Shown here one piece after another: positions 15,851 to 23,585 of a stretch of DNA of 64,000 nucleotides. The notes beneath the pieces were generated by a model. That model did not search any database, was not told the DNA's origin, and saw only the letters and a list, made by a program, of their open reading frames with translations. Position numbers and translations under genes: made by a program. The stretch covers positions 1 through 64,000 of the forward strand of contig CAJUMQ010000002.1 of NCBI GenBank assembly GCA_910587035.1. The letters are read 5' to 3'. Source of the stretch: an uncultured Desulfovibrio sp. (GTDB lineage: Bacteria; Desulfobacterota; Desulfovibrionia; Desulfovibrionales; Desulfovibrionaceae). How positions within the stretch are numbered: position 1 is the stretch's first letter; each line of letters begins with the position of its first letter.

Positions 15851-17487
15851 AGGCAAGCCATCTTTATCACAACGGCACAATTATTTGCATGGATTCACGC
15901 CGCAGTGTTGTGTCAGCGCTGGCTGTCCACGGCGACCGCATACTTGGGGTGGGAACAAAAGAGGAGCTGGAGCCGTTTATTTCGCCAGACACAAAAAGAA
16001 TCGATCTTGCCGGCAAAACCATGATGCCCGGTTTCTACGATTGCCACAGCCACTTTATTCGTGCTGGCATGTATTATGGCCTGTATCTCAATGCCTTTGC
16101 CAGACCTCTGGGTGATTTGCAAAACCTTGATGAGCTGGCTGCGAGAATAAAGGAGAAAGCAGCCGCCACGCCAAAGGGAGAATGGATACTGTGTGCTGGC
16201 TATGATGACACAGCCCTTGCCGATAGAAGGCATTTCACTCTGGCGGAACTGGATGCCATGGCGCCGGATCATCCACTATTTTTAAGACATATCTCCGGCC
16301 ACTCGGCCCTGTGCAATTCCATGGCCCTTAAAACATGCGGCATTGGCCCAAAGAGTGTGGCCCCTGCCGGAGGCCTCTTCAAACTGGATGGCGATGGCAA
16401 TCTCACAGGCCTTGTTGAAGAACCTGCAGCCATGGATTATGTATTGAAATTCGCCCCGCAAATGACCCCGGAGTTATGGCTCAAGTCCGCTGAAGCCGCA
16501 TCATCCGCCTATCTGAAAAAGGGAGTTGCCACAGCCCATGAGGGCGGAGTTACCACAGAGATCTGGAACAATTATTTTAATGCCCACGCAGCGGGAATAA
16601 TAAAAAATCGCATTCAATTGCTTCCCAGACATGGCTCATTCGATTTTTCATTGATCAAGGGCCCCCATGAACCAGGGAGATGGCTTACAGATGATGGCAA
16701 ACTTGTTCTGGGGCCAGTAAAACTATTTCAGGATGGCAGCATCCAGGGTTATACCGGGTATCTCTGTAATCCCTATCATGAAGTTCTCGATACAAATCTG
16801 CCGGAATATTGGCGTGGCTATCCCATCCATACACCCACAGACCTGGCCGCCATAGTGAAAAAATATCATCTTGACGGCTGGCAGATAGCTATCCATGCCA
16901 ATGGCGACAATGCCATAGATGATGTTCTGGATGCCTATGAGAGTGCATTGCGCGCATGGCCGGATCACCAGCGACGCCACATTGTGATCCATGCCCAGAC
17001 AGCCAGGGATGATCAGATCGCCCGTATGGCGCGCCTTGGCGTAATACCTTCATTCTTTGTGGTGCATACCTATTATTGGGGCGACCGGCATGCCGGCATA
17101 TTCCTGGGGCCGGAGCGGGCCGCGAGGATATCTCCACTCGCCAGCGCCCTCCGGGCCGGCATCCCCTTCACCAATCATAATGACACGGCTGTGACGCCCA
17201 TTGACCCTCTATTGTCGGTATGGTCCGCGGTAAACCGTATCACCAGCTGTGGCCAGGTCCTTGGACCTCAGCAGCGTATTCCCGTGTGGGATGCGCTTTG
17301 CTCCATTACCATTTGGGGCGCTGTGCAATTCCACGAAGAAAAAATCAAGGGCAGTCTAGAGCCTGGCAAATTGGCGGATATGACAATACTTGCCGAAAAT
17401 CCACTCTCAGTGCCGAGTGAACACATCCGTGACATACAGGTGTCAGGCGTGATTGTAGCCAACGATCTTGTATATGGCGAATACTAG
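15844..17487 (+). CDS. YtcJ-type metal-dependent amidohydrolase
   Basis: 547-residue cytosolic hydrolase of the amidohydrolase superfamily, YtcJ/exoenzyme-regulatory AepA-like branch. The metal motif DCHSHF lies near residue 70. HISGHSALCNS, the later IHANGDNAIDDVLDAYE, IHAQTA and NHNDTAVTPIDP supply the remaining ligands. It overlaps tctA by 7 bp behind AAAGGGGAAAAC, so it is the last gene of the tct operon. The simplest reading is that it cleaves the amide, carbamate or ester imported by TctABC. The substrate is unknown. Confidence 0.88.
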   Translation: MLKASHLYHNGTIICMDSRRSVVSALAVHGDRILGVGTKEELEPFISPDTKRIDLAGKTMMPGFYDCHSHFIRAGMYYGLYLNAFARPLGDLQNLDELAARIKEKAAATPKGEWILCAGYDDTALADRRHFTLAELDAMAPDHPLFLRHISGHSALCNSMALKTCGIGPKSVAPAGGLFKLDGDGNLTGLVEEPAAMDYVLKFAPQMTPELWLKSAEAASSAYLKKGVATAHEGGVTTEIWNNYFNAHAAGIIKNRIQLLPRHGSFDFSLIKGPHEPGRWLTDDGKLVLGPVKLFQDGSIQGYTGYLCNPYHEVLDTNLPEYWRGYPIHTPTDLAAIVKKYHLDGWQIAIHANGDNAIDDVLDAYESALRAWPDHQRRHIVIHAQTARDDQIARMARLGVIPSFFVVHTYYWGDRHAGIFLGPERAARISPLASALRAGIPFTNHNDTAVTPIDPLLSVWSAVNRITSCGQVLGPQQRIPVWDALCSITIWGAVQFHEEKIKGSLEPGKLADMTILAENPLSVPSEHIRDIQVSGVIVANDLVYGEY

Positions 17488-17527
17488 CGCCTGCGCATTA
17501 CATCCAGCATGACGGATATTCTACGAT

Positions 17528-17572
17528 AAATGGCGCCAGGGCGCAGATCGCCTGCTGCATGGCGCCATTTTG
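17528..17572 (+). terminator. Terminator-like hairpin after the tct operon
   Basis: AAATGGCGCCA (17528-17538) pairs perfectly with TGGCGCCATTT (17560-17570), ending in a short T-run (ATTTTGC). The loop is 21 bases and GC-rich, so termination may be partial. Confidence 0.55.
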
Positions 17573-17645
17573 CAGGATTGTCGCCCGGCAAATACCAGAC
17601 AAAGCGGAAAGCTTTTGCTATGCTGGTGGCTGGAGGAATATGTAC

Positions 17646-18335
17646 ATGGCAAATTCTGATTGCAAGACTGCCCCCCTATGGATAGCGGCTGGCGATATTC
17701 ATGACGCCACAGCCAATTTTGCCCGCATTCCCGAGATGGATGAAGCATCCGGCATCATCATTAGCGGTGACCTTACAAATAATGGCGGCATCGATAAATA
17801 CAGTCGCATTCTTGCGTCCATACAGAGCAGCCATCTGCCCATCCTTGCGCAGATTGGCAATATGGATCTGCCCGCTGTGGATGGCTGGCTGGGCGAAAAA
17901 GGTATCAATCTGCACTGTCAATGCCGGGAGCTTGCCCCTGGCGTTGCCATAATTGGCATTGGCGGCTCCACACCAACGCCCATGAACACACCTGCCGAAT
18001 TTGGCGAGGACGCCTATGCCGCATGGCTGGATGCCCTTTGGCAGAAAGCCTGCAAATACCCGCATATCGTGCTTGTGTCCCACAATCCGCCAAAGGATAC
18101 GCCTGCAGACCGCATAAATGACGACCTGCATGTGGGGTCAGTGGCGGTGCGCCGCTTTATTGAGGAAAAACAGCCAGATGTCTGCATTTGCGGGCATATC
18201 CATGAAGGCCGTTCAATATTTAAAATGGACGCCACAACAGTTGTCAATCCGGGGCCATTGGCTGAAGGCGGCTATGTGGCGCTGCGCATTGTCAAAGATA
18301 CGCCTGTGGCCGAACTGTGTGAACTGGCAGTATAA
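17646..18335 (+). CDS. Calcineurin-like metallophosphoesterase
   Basis: 229 residues with the dinuclear-metal phosphoesterase motifs in order: GDIHD, GDLTNNG, GNMD (GNHD in most members), SHNPP and GHIHEGR. The catalytic histidine of GNHD is replaced by methionine, as in some YfcE/MJ0936-like relatives, so phosphodiesterase activity may be altered. The start at 17646 (MANS) has GGAGG nine bases upstream; an ATG two codons earlier is too close to it. A HAD phosphatase gene follows 16 bp later. The substrate is unknown. Confidence 0.85.
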   Translation: MANSDCKTAPLWIAAGDIHDATANFARIPEMDEASGIIISGDLTNNGGIDKYSRILASIQSSHLPILAQIGNMDLPAVDGWLGEKGINLHCQCRELAPGVAIIGIGGSTPTPMNTPAEFGEDAYAAWLDALWQKACKYPHIVLVSHNPPKDTPADRINDDLHVGSVAVRRFIEEKQPDVCICGHIHEGRSIFKMDATTVVNPGPLAEGGYVALRIVKDTPVAELCELAV

Positions 18336-18351
18336 AGGATTTTGCAAGCGC

Positions 18352-19134
18352 ATGGACTGGTCAAAAAAACGCTGCATTGTGCTCGACATGGATGGCACCG
18401 TCTACATGGGGCACATTCCCATCGATGGCGCTGTAAAATTTATCCGGAATCACTGGAACGATGTTGATTTTTATTTTTTGAGCAATAATACCTCAAAATC
18501 GCCACAAACATATATCGACAAATTGAATGGAATGGGAATACCGGCCAGAATGGAACAGCTCCTTTCGCCGGTGACGCCTCTTGTGGATTTTTTAAGAGCC
18601 AAGGGCATTACCACTGCCTATGTGGTTGGCAACAGGGATTTTTATGGCGATATACGGCAGCGCATGCCAGAGCTGAAGATTGCGGAAGAGGGCGCCGAGG
18701 CCGTGATCCTGGCCTATGATACCGAGCTGGATTATCAAAAACTTTCCCGCTCCGCCCTGCTCCTGCAGAATCCGGATGTCCTGTTCCTGGCCACCCATCC
18801 CGATCTTGTCTGCCCTTCGCCCGAAGGGCCATTGCCAGATGTGGGCAGCTTTCTCGCCCTTTACCGCACAGCCACGGGCAGATCTCCGCAACATATCTTT
18901 GGCAAGCCCGACCCTGCCGTGCTTGCGCCCATCCTCCCCCATTACGACAAGAAGGACATGATCATGGTGGGCGATCGCCTGAGCACAGACAAAAAACTTG
19001 CCGAGAATGCTGGCATTGACTTCGCCCTTGTGTTGAGTGGAGAGGCAACTGTGGAGGATCTGCAAAAAGAATCCCGCCAGCCTACGGTGGTGCTGCCAGA
19101 TCTTGGCTGCGCATTATGGGGAGAACACGGTTAA
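18352..19134 (+). CDS. HAD-superfamily IIA phosphatase (NagD-like)
   Basis: 260 residues. HAD motif I is VLDMDGTVYMG (nucleophile and acid/base aspartates), motif II LSNNTSKSP, and motifs III/IV FGKPDP and MVGDRLSTDKKLAENAG. The C2 cap between motifs II and III places it in subclass IIA with NagD, phosphoglycolate and nitrophenyl phosphatases. It follows the metallophosphoesterase closely and is probably co-transcribed. The substrate cannot be inferred. A shared terminator lies just beyond. Confidence 0.88.
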   Translation: MDWSKKRCIVLDMDGTVYMGHIPIDGAVKFIRNHWNDVDFYFLSNNTSKSPQTYIDKLNGMGIPARMEQLLSPVTPLVDFLRAKGITTAYVVGNRDFYGDIRQRMPELKIAEEGAEAVILAYDTELDYQKLSRSALLLQNPDVLFLATHPDLVCPSPEGPLPDVGSFLALYRTATGRSPQHIFGKPDPAVLAPILPHYDKKDMIMVGDRLSTDKKLAENAGIDFALVLSGEATVEDLQKESRQPTVVLPDLGCALWGEHG

Positions 19135-19160
19135 AAATTTCTGCAAGTCCATAAAACGCA

Positions 19161-19229
19161 AAACCCCGATTCGCCATGATGTCAAATCGGGGTTTGCCAT
19201 TATTTGGCCGGGCTGCCGGAGCAGCCCGG
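19161..19229. terminator. Bidirectional terminator between HAD gene and groEL
   Basis: AAACCCCGATT (19161-19171) pairs with AATCGGGGTTT (19185-19195), with T-rich flank on the minus side (TTTTGCGTTTTAT). A second hairpin, CCGGGCTGC-CGGA-GCAGCCCGG (19208-19229), lies closer to groEL. Confidence 0.8.
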
Positions 19230-19238
19230 TATATTTTA

Positions 19239-20885
19239 TTAATACATGCCGTCCATTCCACCCATGCCGCCCATGCCACCGGGCATGGCCGGGGCGTCCT
19301 TCTTGGGCTCTGGTTTTTCGGCAACGGCGCACTCGGTGGTCAGGAGCAGGGAGGCCACGGAAGACGCATTCTGCAGCGCTGTGCGTGTGACCTTCTTTGG
19401 ATCAATGACGCCGGATTTAATCAGATCCTCATATTCGCCAGTGGCGGCATTGAAGCCAAAGCCGTCCTTGCCTGCGCGAACCTTCTCAACCACAATGGAG
19501 CCCTCAAAACCGGCATTGTGGGCGATCTGGCGCAGCGGCTCCTCAATGGCGCGGCGCACTATGGCAACACCGGCGATCTCGTCGTCATCGGCGGACTTGA
19601 TGTCATTGAGAACAGAGGCGACGCGGATGAAGGCTGTGCCACCGCCAGGAACAATGCCTTCCTCAACAGCGGCGCGTGTTGCATTGAGGGCATCCTCAAC
19701 GCGATCTTTCTTTTCCTTCATTTCCACTTCCGTGGCAGCGCCAACATGGACAACGGCAACACCGCCAACCAGTTTGGCCAGCCTTTCCTGCAATTTTTCG
19801 CGGTCATAATCGGAGGTGGTGTCTTCGATCTGGGCGCGGATCTGCTTCACACGGGCCTTGATTGCCTCGCTGTCGCCATTGCCATCAACGATGGTGGTGT
19901 TATCCTTGTCCACAACCACGCGCTTTGCGGTGCCAAGATCGGACAGGGTCATGTTTTCCAGCTTGGTGCCGGTATCATCAGAGGCAACCTTGCCGCCTGT
20001 GAGGGTGGCAATGTCCTGCAGCATGGCCTTGCGGCGATCGCCAAAGCCGGGAGCCTTAACAGCCACAACCTGCAGGGCGCCGCGCAGTTTGTTGACAACA
20101 AGGGTTGCCAGGGCTTCGCCCTCAACATCCTCGGCGATGATCATCAGGGGGCGATTTACTTTGGCCACCTGCTCAAGCACAGGCAGCATGTCCTTCATGC
20201 TGGAGATTTTCTTCTCGGTGCAGAGAATATAGGGATTGTCCAGCTCGCAGATCATCTTCTCGGGATTGGTCACAAAATAGGGGGAAAGATAGCCGCGGTC
20301 AAAACGCATGCCTTCCACCACATCCATGGTGGTCTCAAGACCTTTGGCCTCTTCTACGGTAATGACGCCTTCCTTGCCCACTTTGTCCATGGCTTCGGCA
20401 ATGATGTTGCCGATGGTGGCATCGGAGTTGGCGGAAATTGTGCCAATCTGGGCAATTTCCTTGGGGTCGCGGGTGGGCTTGGCAAGATTGGCCAGCTCTG
20501 CCACGAGAGCTTCCACAGCCTTGTCAATACCACGTTTGACGGCCATGGGATTGCGACCGGCAGCAACCAGCTTCACGCCTTCATGATATATGGACTGAGC
20601 CAGGATGGTGGCTGTTGTGGTGCCATCGCCGGCTGCGTCTGAAGTTTTGGATGCGACTTCCTTGACCAGCTGCGCACCCATGTTTTCAAATTTGTCATCC
20701 AGCTCGATTTCCTTGGCAACAGTAACGCCATCCTTGGTGATGACGGGAGCGCCAAAGGATTTCTCAAGCACAACATTGCGCCCCTTTGGGCCAAGGGTGA
20801 CCTTGACGGCATTGGCAAGTTTATCCACGCCACGGGCCAGTTTCTCCCGGGCTTTCACATCAAAAAGTACTTCTTTTGCAGACAT
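19239..20885 (-). CDS. groEL: Chaperonin GroEL (60 kDa)
   Basis: 548 residues, the standard length. Forms the double-ring folding chamber with GroES. GPKGRNVVLEKSFGAP, the ATP loop DGVTVAKEIEL and AGDGTTTATILA are present, as are VPGGGTAFIR and the C-terminal glycine-methionine tail ending GGMDGMY. AGGAGGAATACAGGAA precedes the ATG. It lies 70 bp after groES on the same strand. Confidence 0.98.
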   Translation of the reverse strand: MSAKEVLFDVKAREKLARGVDKLANAVKVTLGPKGRNVVLEKSFGAPVITKDGVTVAKEIELDDKFENMGAQLVKEVASKTSDAAGDGTTTATILAQSIYHEGVKLVAAGRNPMAVKRGIDKAVEALVAELANLAKPTRDPKEIAQIGTISANSDATIGNIIAEAMDKVGKEGVITVEEAKGLETTMDVVEGMRFDRGYLSPYFVTNPEKMICELDNPYILCTEKKISSMKDMLPVLEQVAKVNRPLMIIAEDVEGEALATLVVNKLRGALQVVAVKAPGFGDRRKAMLQDIATLTGGKVASDDTGTKLENMTLSDLGTAKRVVVDKDNTTIVDGNGDSEAIKARVKQIRAQIEDTTSDYDREKLQERLAKLVGGVAVVHVGAATEVEMKEKKDRVEDALNATRAAVEEGIVPGGGTAFIRVASVLNDIKSADDDEIAGVAIVRRAIEEPLRQIAHNAGFEGSIVVEKVRAGKDGFGFNAATGEYEDLIKSGVIDPKKVTRTALQNASSVASLLLTTECAVAEKPEPKKDAPAMPGGMGGMGGMDGMY

Positions 20886-20955
20886 TTCCTGTATTCCTCC
20901 TGTATAAATGAGGCGAAAGTGATTTTATTAAAGATAATATATTGAGTGAGGAGTT

Positions 20956-21246
20956 TTAGTCCTCGATGATCGCAAGAATATCCTCTTCGCGCATGACAAG
21001 ATGATCCACATCGTCAAGTTTCACTTCGGTGCCGGCATACTTGTTGAAAAGCACCATGTTGCCTGGCGCAACATTAAGAGCAATGCGCTTGCCCTGCTCG
21101 TCAACCTTGCCCGGACCCACAGCCACAACCTGTCCCTTTGAAGGCTTTTCTTTGGCTGTATCAGGAATAAAAAGACCACCGGCGGTCCTTTCTTCAGATT
21201 CCAGACGTTTGACGAGTACCCTGTCATTGAGCGGTTTGAGTTTCAT
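20956..21246 (-). CDS. groES: Co-chaperonin GroES (10 kDa)
   Basis: 96 residues, normal length. It caps GroEL through its mobile loop (EERTAGGLFIPDTAKEK). PLNDRVLVKR at the start and MREEDILAI at the end are typical. TTTTGGAGGTCACACG precedes the ATG. The 280 bp upstream, shared with divergent glmU, contain no CIRCE element and no clear heat-shock promoter. Confidence 0.97.
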   Translation of the reverse strand: MKLKPLNDRVLVKRLESEERTAGGLFIPDTAKEKPSKGQVVAVGPGKVDEQGKRIALNVAPGNMVLFNKYAGTEVKLDDVDHLVMREEDILAIIED

Positions 21247-21528
21247 CGTGTGACCTCCAAAAAAAATTTATGGTCCAAGGGGCTGGAAATTTATTTCACC
21301 TGAGCCCTGTCCGCGCGCTCATTGGCCGCACGGCTTCGTTCTGCACATACAATAAGTCATGCTTTGCCATTGAAAAGGGGGGAGAGGGAATATTTTTTTA
21401 TTTTACCCACTCCCATTCAGGAATTGCTGTTTTTGTACATTGGGATTAAACTGCCGCTGGCCAGATTTGCTGGCCAACCGCTGAGGAAATTTCAAAGTCT
21501 CAAATTCACGGCAACAACTGGTGCTCCT

Positions 21529-22905
21529 ATGGATATCGCCAATAATCCCCTTATGTTTGCCCTGGTGCTTGGCGCCGGCAAAGGCACAAGAATGCATTCC
21601 AGCCGGCCAAAAGTTTTGCACACCCTCCTGGGCAGCCCCATGCTCGGCTATGTGCTTCGGGCCCTCAAGCCAATATTTGCGGATCACATATATATTGTAT
21701 GTGGACACAAGGCGGAAATGCTGCGCGAGGCTTTCCCATCTGAAAAATTCATCACTCAGGATCAGCAGCTTGGCACCGGCCACGCAGTGATGTGCGCCAT
21801 GGACAGCCTCCTTGCTGCCCATGCAGAATATGTCCTTGTCATCAATGGCGATGCCCCCCTCGTGACCACCGCGATCCTGAAGGATTTTCTCAAAGCCGCC
21901 AGTGGCGCAGATATCGCTTTTGCGACAATAACTCTTGAGGATTCCGGAGCATATGGCCGCGTTGCGCGTAAAAATGGTCTGGTGCAGGCAATTGTGGAGG
22001 CAAAGGATTTTGATCCGGCCATTCACGGGGAGGCCAGCGGCGAAGTAAATGCCGGCATCTATCTACTGCGTCTTGAAAGCGTGGCCGACCTTTTACCAAA
22101 GCTTGGCAATGCCAACAAAAGCGGCGAATATTATCTCACGGATCTTGTGGCCCTGGGCTGCAGCCAGAGCATGGATGTGCGTGGCATAGAATGTGGTCAT
22201 GAATCCGCGCTTCTGGGCGTCAACTCCCCTCTCGAGCTGGCCGCCATGGAGGAGACTTTAAGAAGACAGGTTGTGAATAATCTTCTGGCATCTGGCGTCA
22301 TTGTGCATGCCCCGGATCTGCTTCGCGCCGCTCCCACAGCCATCATTGAGCCTGGCGCAGAAATAACCGCCCCCTGCGAAATATATGGCGGCAGCGTCAT
22401 TAAAAGTGGAGCTACCATTGAGTCTCATTGCGTAATTCGCGACAGCTCCCTTGCTGAAAATGTTCTTGTCCGCTCCTATTGCCATCTTGAAAACGCATCT
22501 GTCGGGGCAGGCGCCCAGGTTGGGCCCTATGCCCGCCTCCGCCCTGGGGCTCAACTTTGCGAAGATGCCCATGTGGGCAACTTTGTGGAGCTGAAAAAAA
22601 CACGGCTTGGCCAGGGCTCCAAGGCCAACCATCTCACCTATCTTGGCGATACTGATGTGGGGGCAGGTGTCAACATCGGCGCAGGCACCATTACCTGCAA
22701 CTATGATGGCAAAAACAAGTATCGCACCAGCATCGGCGATGGCGCGTTCATTGGCAGCAACACCTCCCTTGTGGCTCCGGTGGAAATTGGCAGAAAGGCC
22801 CTTGTTGGCGCCGGGTCCGTCATCACCCGCAATGTTCCCGAGGATGAGCTTGGCATAGCCAGGGAAAGGCAGAAAAATCTACCCCGCCGCAAAGGTGGGC
22901 AATGA
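21529..22905 (+). CDS. glmU: Bifunctional UDP-N-acetylglucosamine pyrophosphorylase / glucosamine-1-phosphate acetyltransferase
   Basis: Makes UDP-GlcNAc for peptidoglycan and LPS. 458 residues, matching the usual 456. The uridylyltransferase half starts with VLGAGKGTRMHSSRPKVLH and has QQLGTGHAV and INGDAPLV; the C-terminal acetyltransferase half is a left-handed beta helix with NFVELKKTRLGQGSKANHLTYLGD and NIGAGTITCNYDGKNK. The long frame from 21322 has no homology, so the ATG at 21529 is taken, although it has no good ribosome site. Overlaps rsmG by 4 bp (ATGA). Confidence 0.96.
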   Translation: MDIANNPLMFALVLGAGKGTRMHSSRPKVLHTLLGSPMLGYVLRALKPIFADHIYIVCGHKAEMLREAFPSEKFITQDQQLGTGHAVMCAMDSLLAAHAEYVLVINGDAPLVTTAILKDFLKAASGADIAFATITLEDSGAYGRVARKNGLVQAIVEAKDFDPAIHGEASGEVNAGIYLLRLESVADLLPKLGNANKSGEYYLTDLVALGCSQSMDVRGIECGHESALLGVNSPLELAAMEETLRRQVVNNLLASGVIVHAPDLLRAAPTAIIEPGAEITAPCEIYGGSVIKSGATIESHCVIRDSSLAENVLVRSYCHLENASVGAGAQVGPYARLRPGAQLCEDAHVGNFVELKKTRLGQGSKANHLTYLGDTDVGAGVNIGAGTITCNYDGKNKYRTSIGDGAFIGSNTSLVAPVEIGRKALVGAGSVITRNVPEDELGIARERQKNLPRRKGGQ

Positions 22906-23573
22906 AGGGAGGCAAAAGAGGGGACAAGCGACCTTTTGCCGCCATCCTGCCACACCTTCTGCCCCAGGATCTGCTTTTTAAACCCGATGACGCCGCCATG
23001 GCTGCCATGGGCAGATATGTGGACATGGTGTGGGAATGGAACAGGGCCATGAATCTGGTGGGCGCAGCCAGCCGCGAGGATATTTTTGCCCGTCTGGTCT
23101 GTGATAGCCTTTATCTTGCGGATTTTCTGCGCTCCCTTCCCCTTGATCTTACTGCCAGGGATGTCGTTCTGGACCTCGGTTCAGGCGCGGGGCTGCCTGG
23201 AGTACCCCTGCGCGCTGTGTGGCATGATGGCGAATATGTAATGATCGAACTGCGCCAGAAAAGAGCCCTTTTCCTGCAAAATGTTCTCGCATCCTTGCGA
23301 CTGCCATCAACCAGGGCCATCAATGCCGATGCCATCGGCTATATAAGCCAGGAAAAACTTGAAAATTGCGTGTCCTGCATAATCAGCAGGGCATTCCGCC
23401 CCTGGATGCAGCTGCTTGCCATGTGCCGACCCTGCCTGAAAACCACAGGCCTGCAGATAATTCTCGCCAATCAGCCTCCCCCGCAGCTGCCCCCTGGCTG
23501 GCGGCTGGCTGCCGCCAGAGACTATCCTGCCGCAGGCAAACGCCGCTGGTTCTGGGCCCTCAATCCTGATTGA
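22902..23573 (+). CDS. rsmG: 16S rRNA (guanine-N7)-methyltransferase
   Basis: SAM-dependent methyltransferase that modifies G527 of 16S rRNA. 223 residues. Motif I, VLDLGSGAGLPGVPL, lies near residue 85; NLVGAASRED upstream and IELRQKRALFLQNV downstream are typical. Its ATG lies in the glmU stop (ATGA), so it is translationally coupled. The C-terminal part is shorter and less conserved than in E. coli. Confidence 0.9.
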   Translation: MKGGKRGDKRPFAAILPHLLPQDLLFKPDDAAMAAMGRYVDMVWEWNRAMNLVGAASREDIFARLVCDSLYLADFLRSLPLDLTARDVVLDLGSGAGLPGVPLRAVWHDGEYVMIELRQKRALFLQNVLASLRLPSTRAINADAIGYISQEKLENCVSCIISRAFRPWMQLLAMCRPCLKTTGLQIILANQPPPQLPPGWRLAAARDYPAAGKRRWFWALNPD

Positions 23574-23585
23574 ACTTTTATCGCA

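Noticed and set aside
19176..20642. Long plus-strand open frame (488 codons) opposite groEL
   Set aside because: It is a shadow of the strongly biased groEL coding strand, with no family resemblance, and lies wholly within a certain gene.
20886..21528. CIRCE/HrcA or sigma-32 control of groESL
   Set aside because: No TTAGCACTC-N9-GAGTGCTAA and no CTTGAA/CCCCAT pair was found upstream of groES; control remains unknown.
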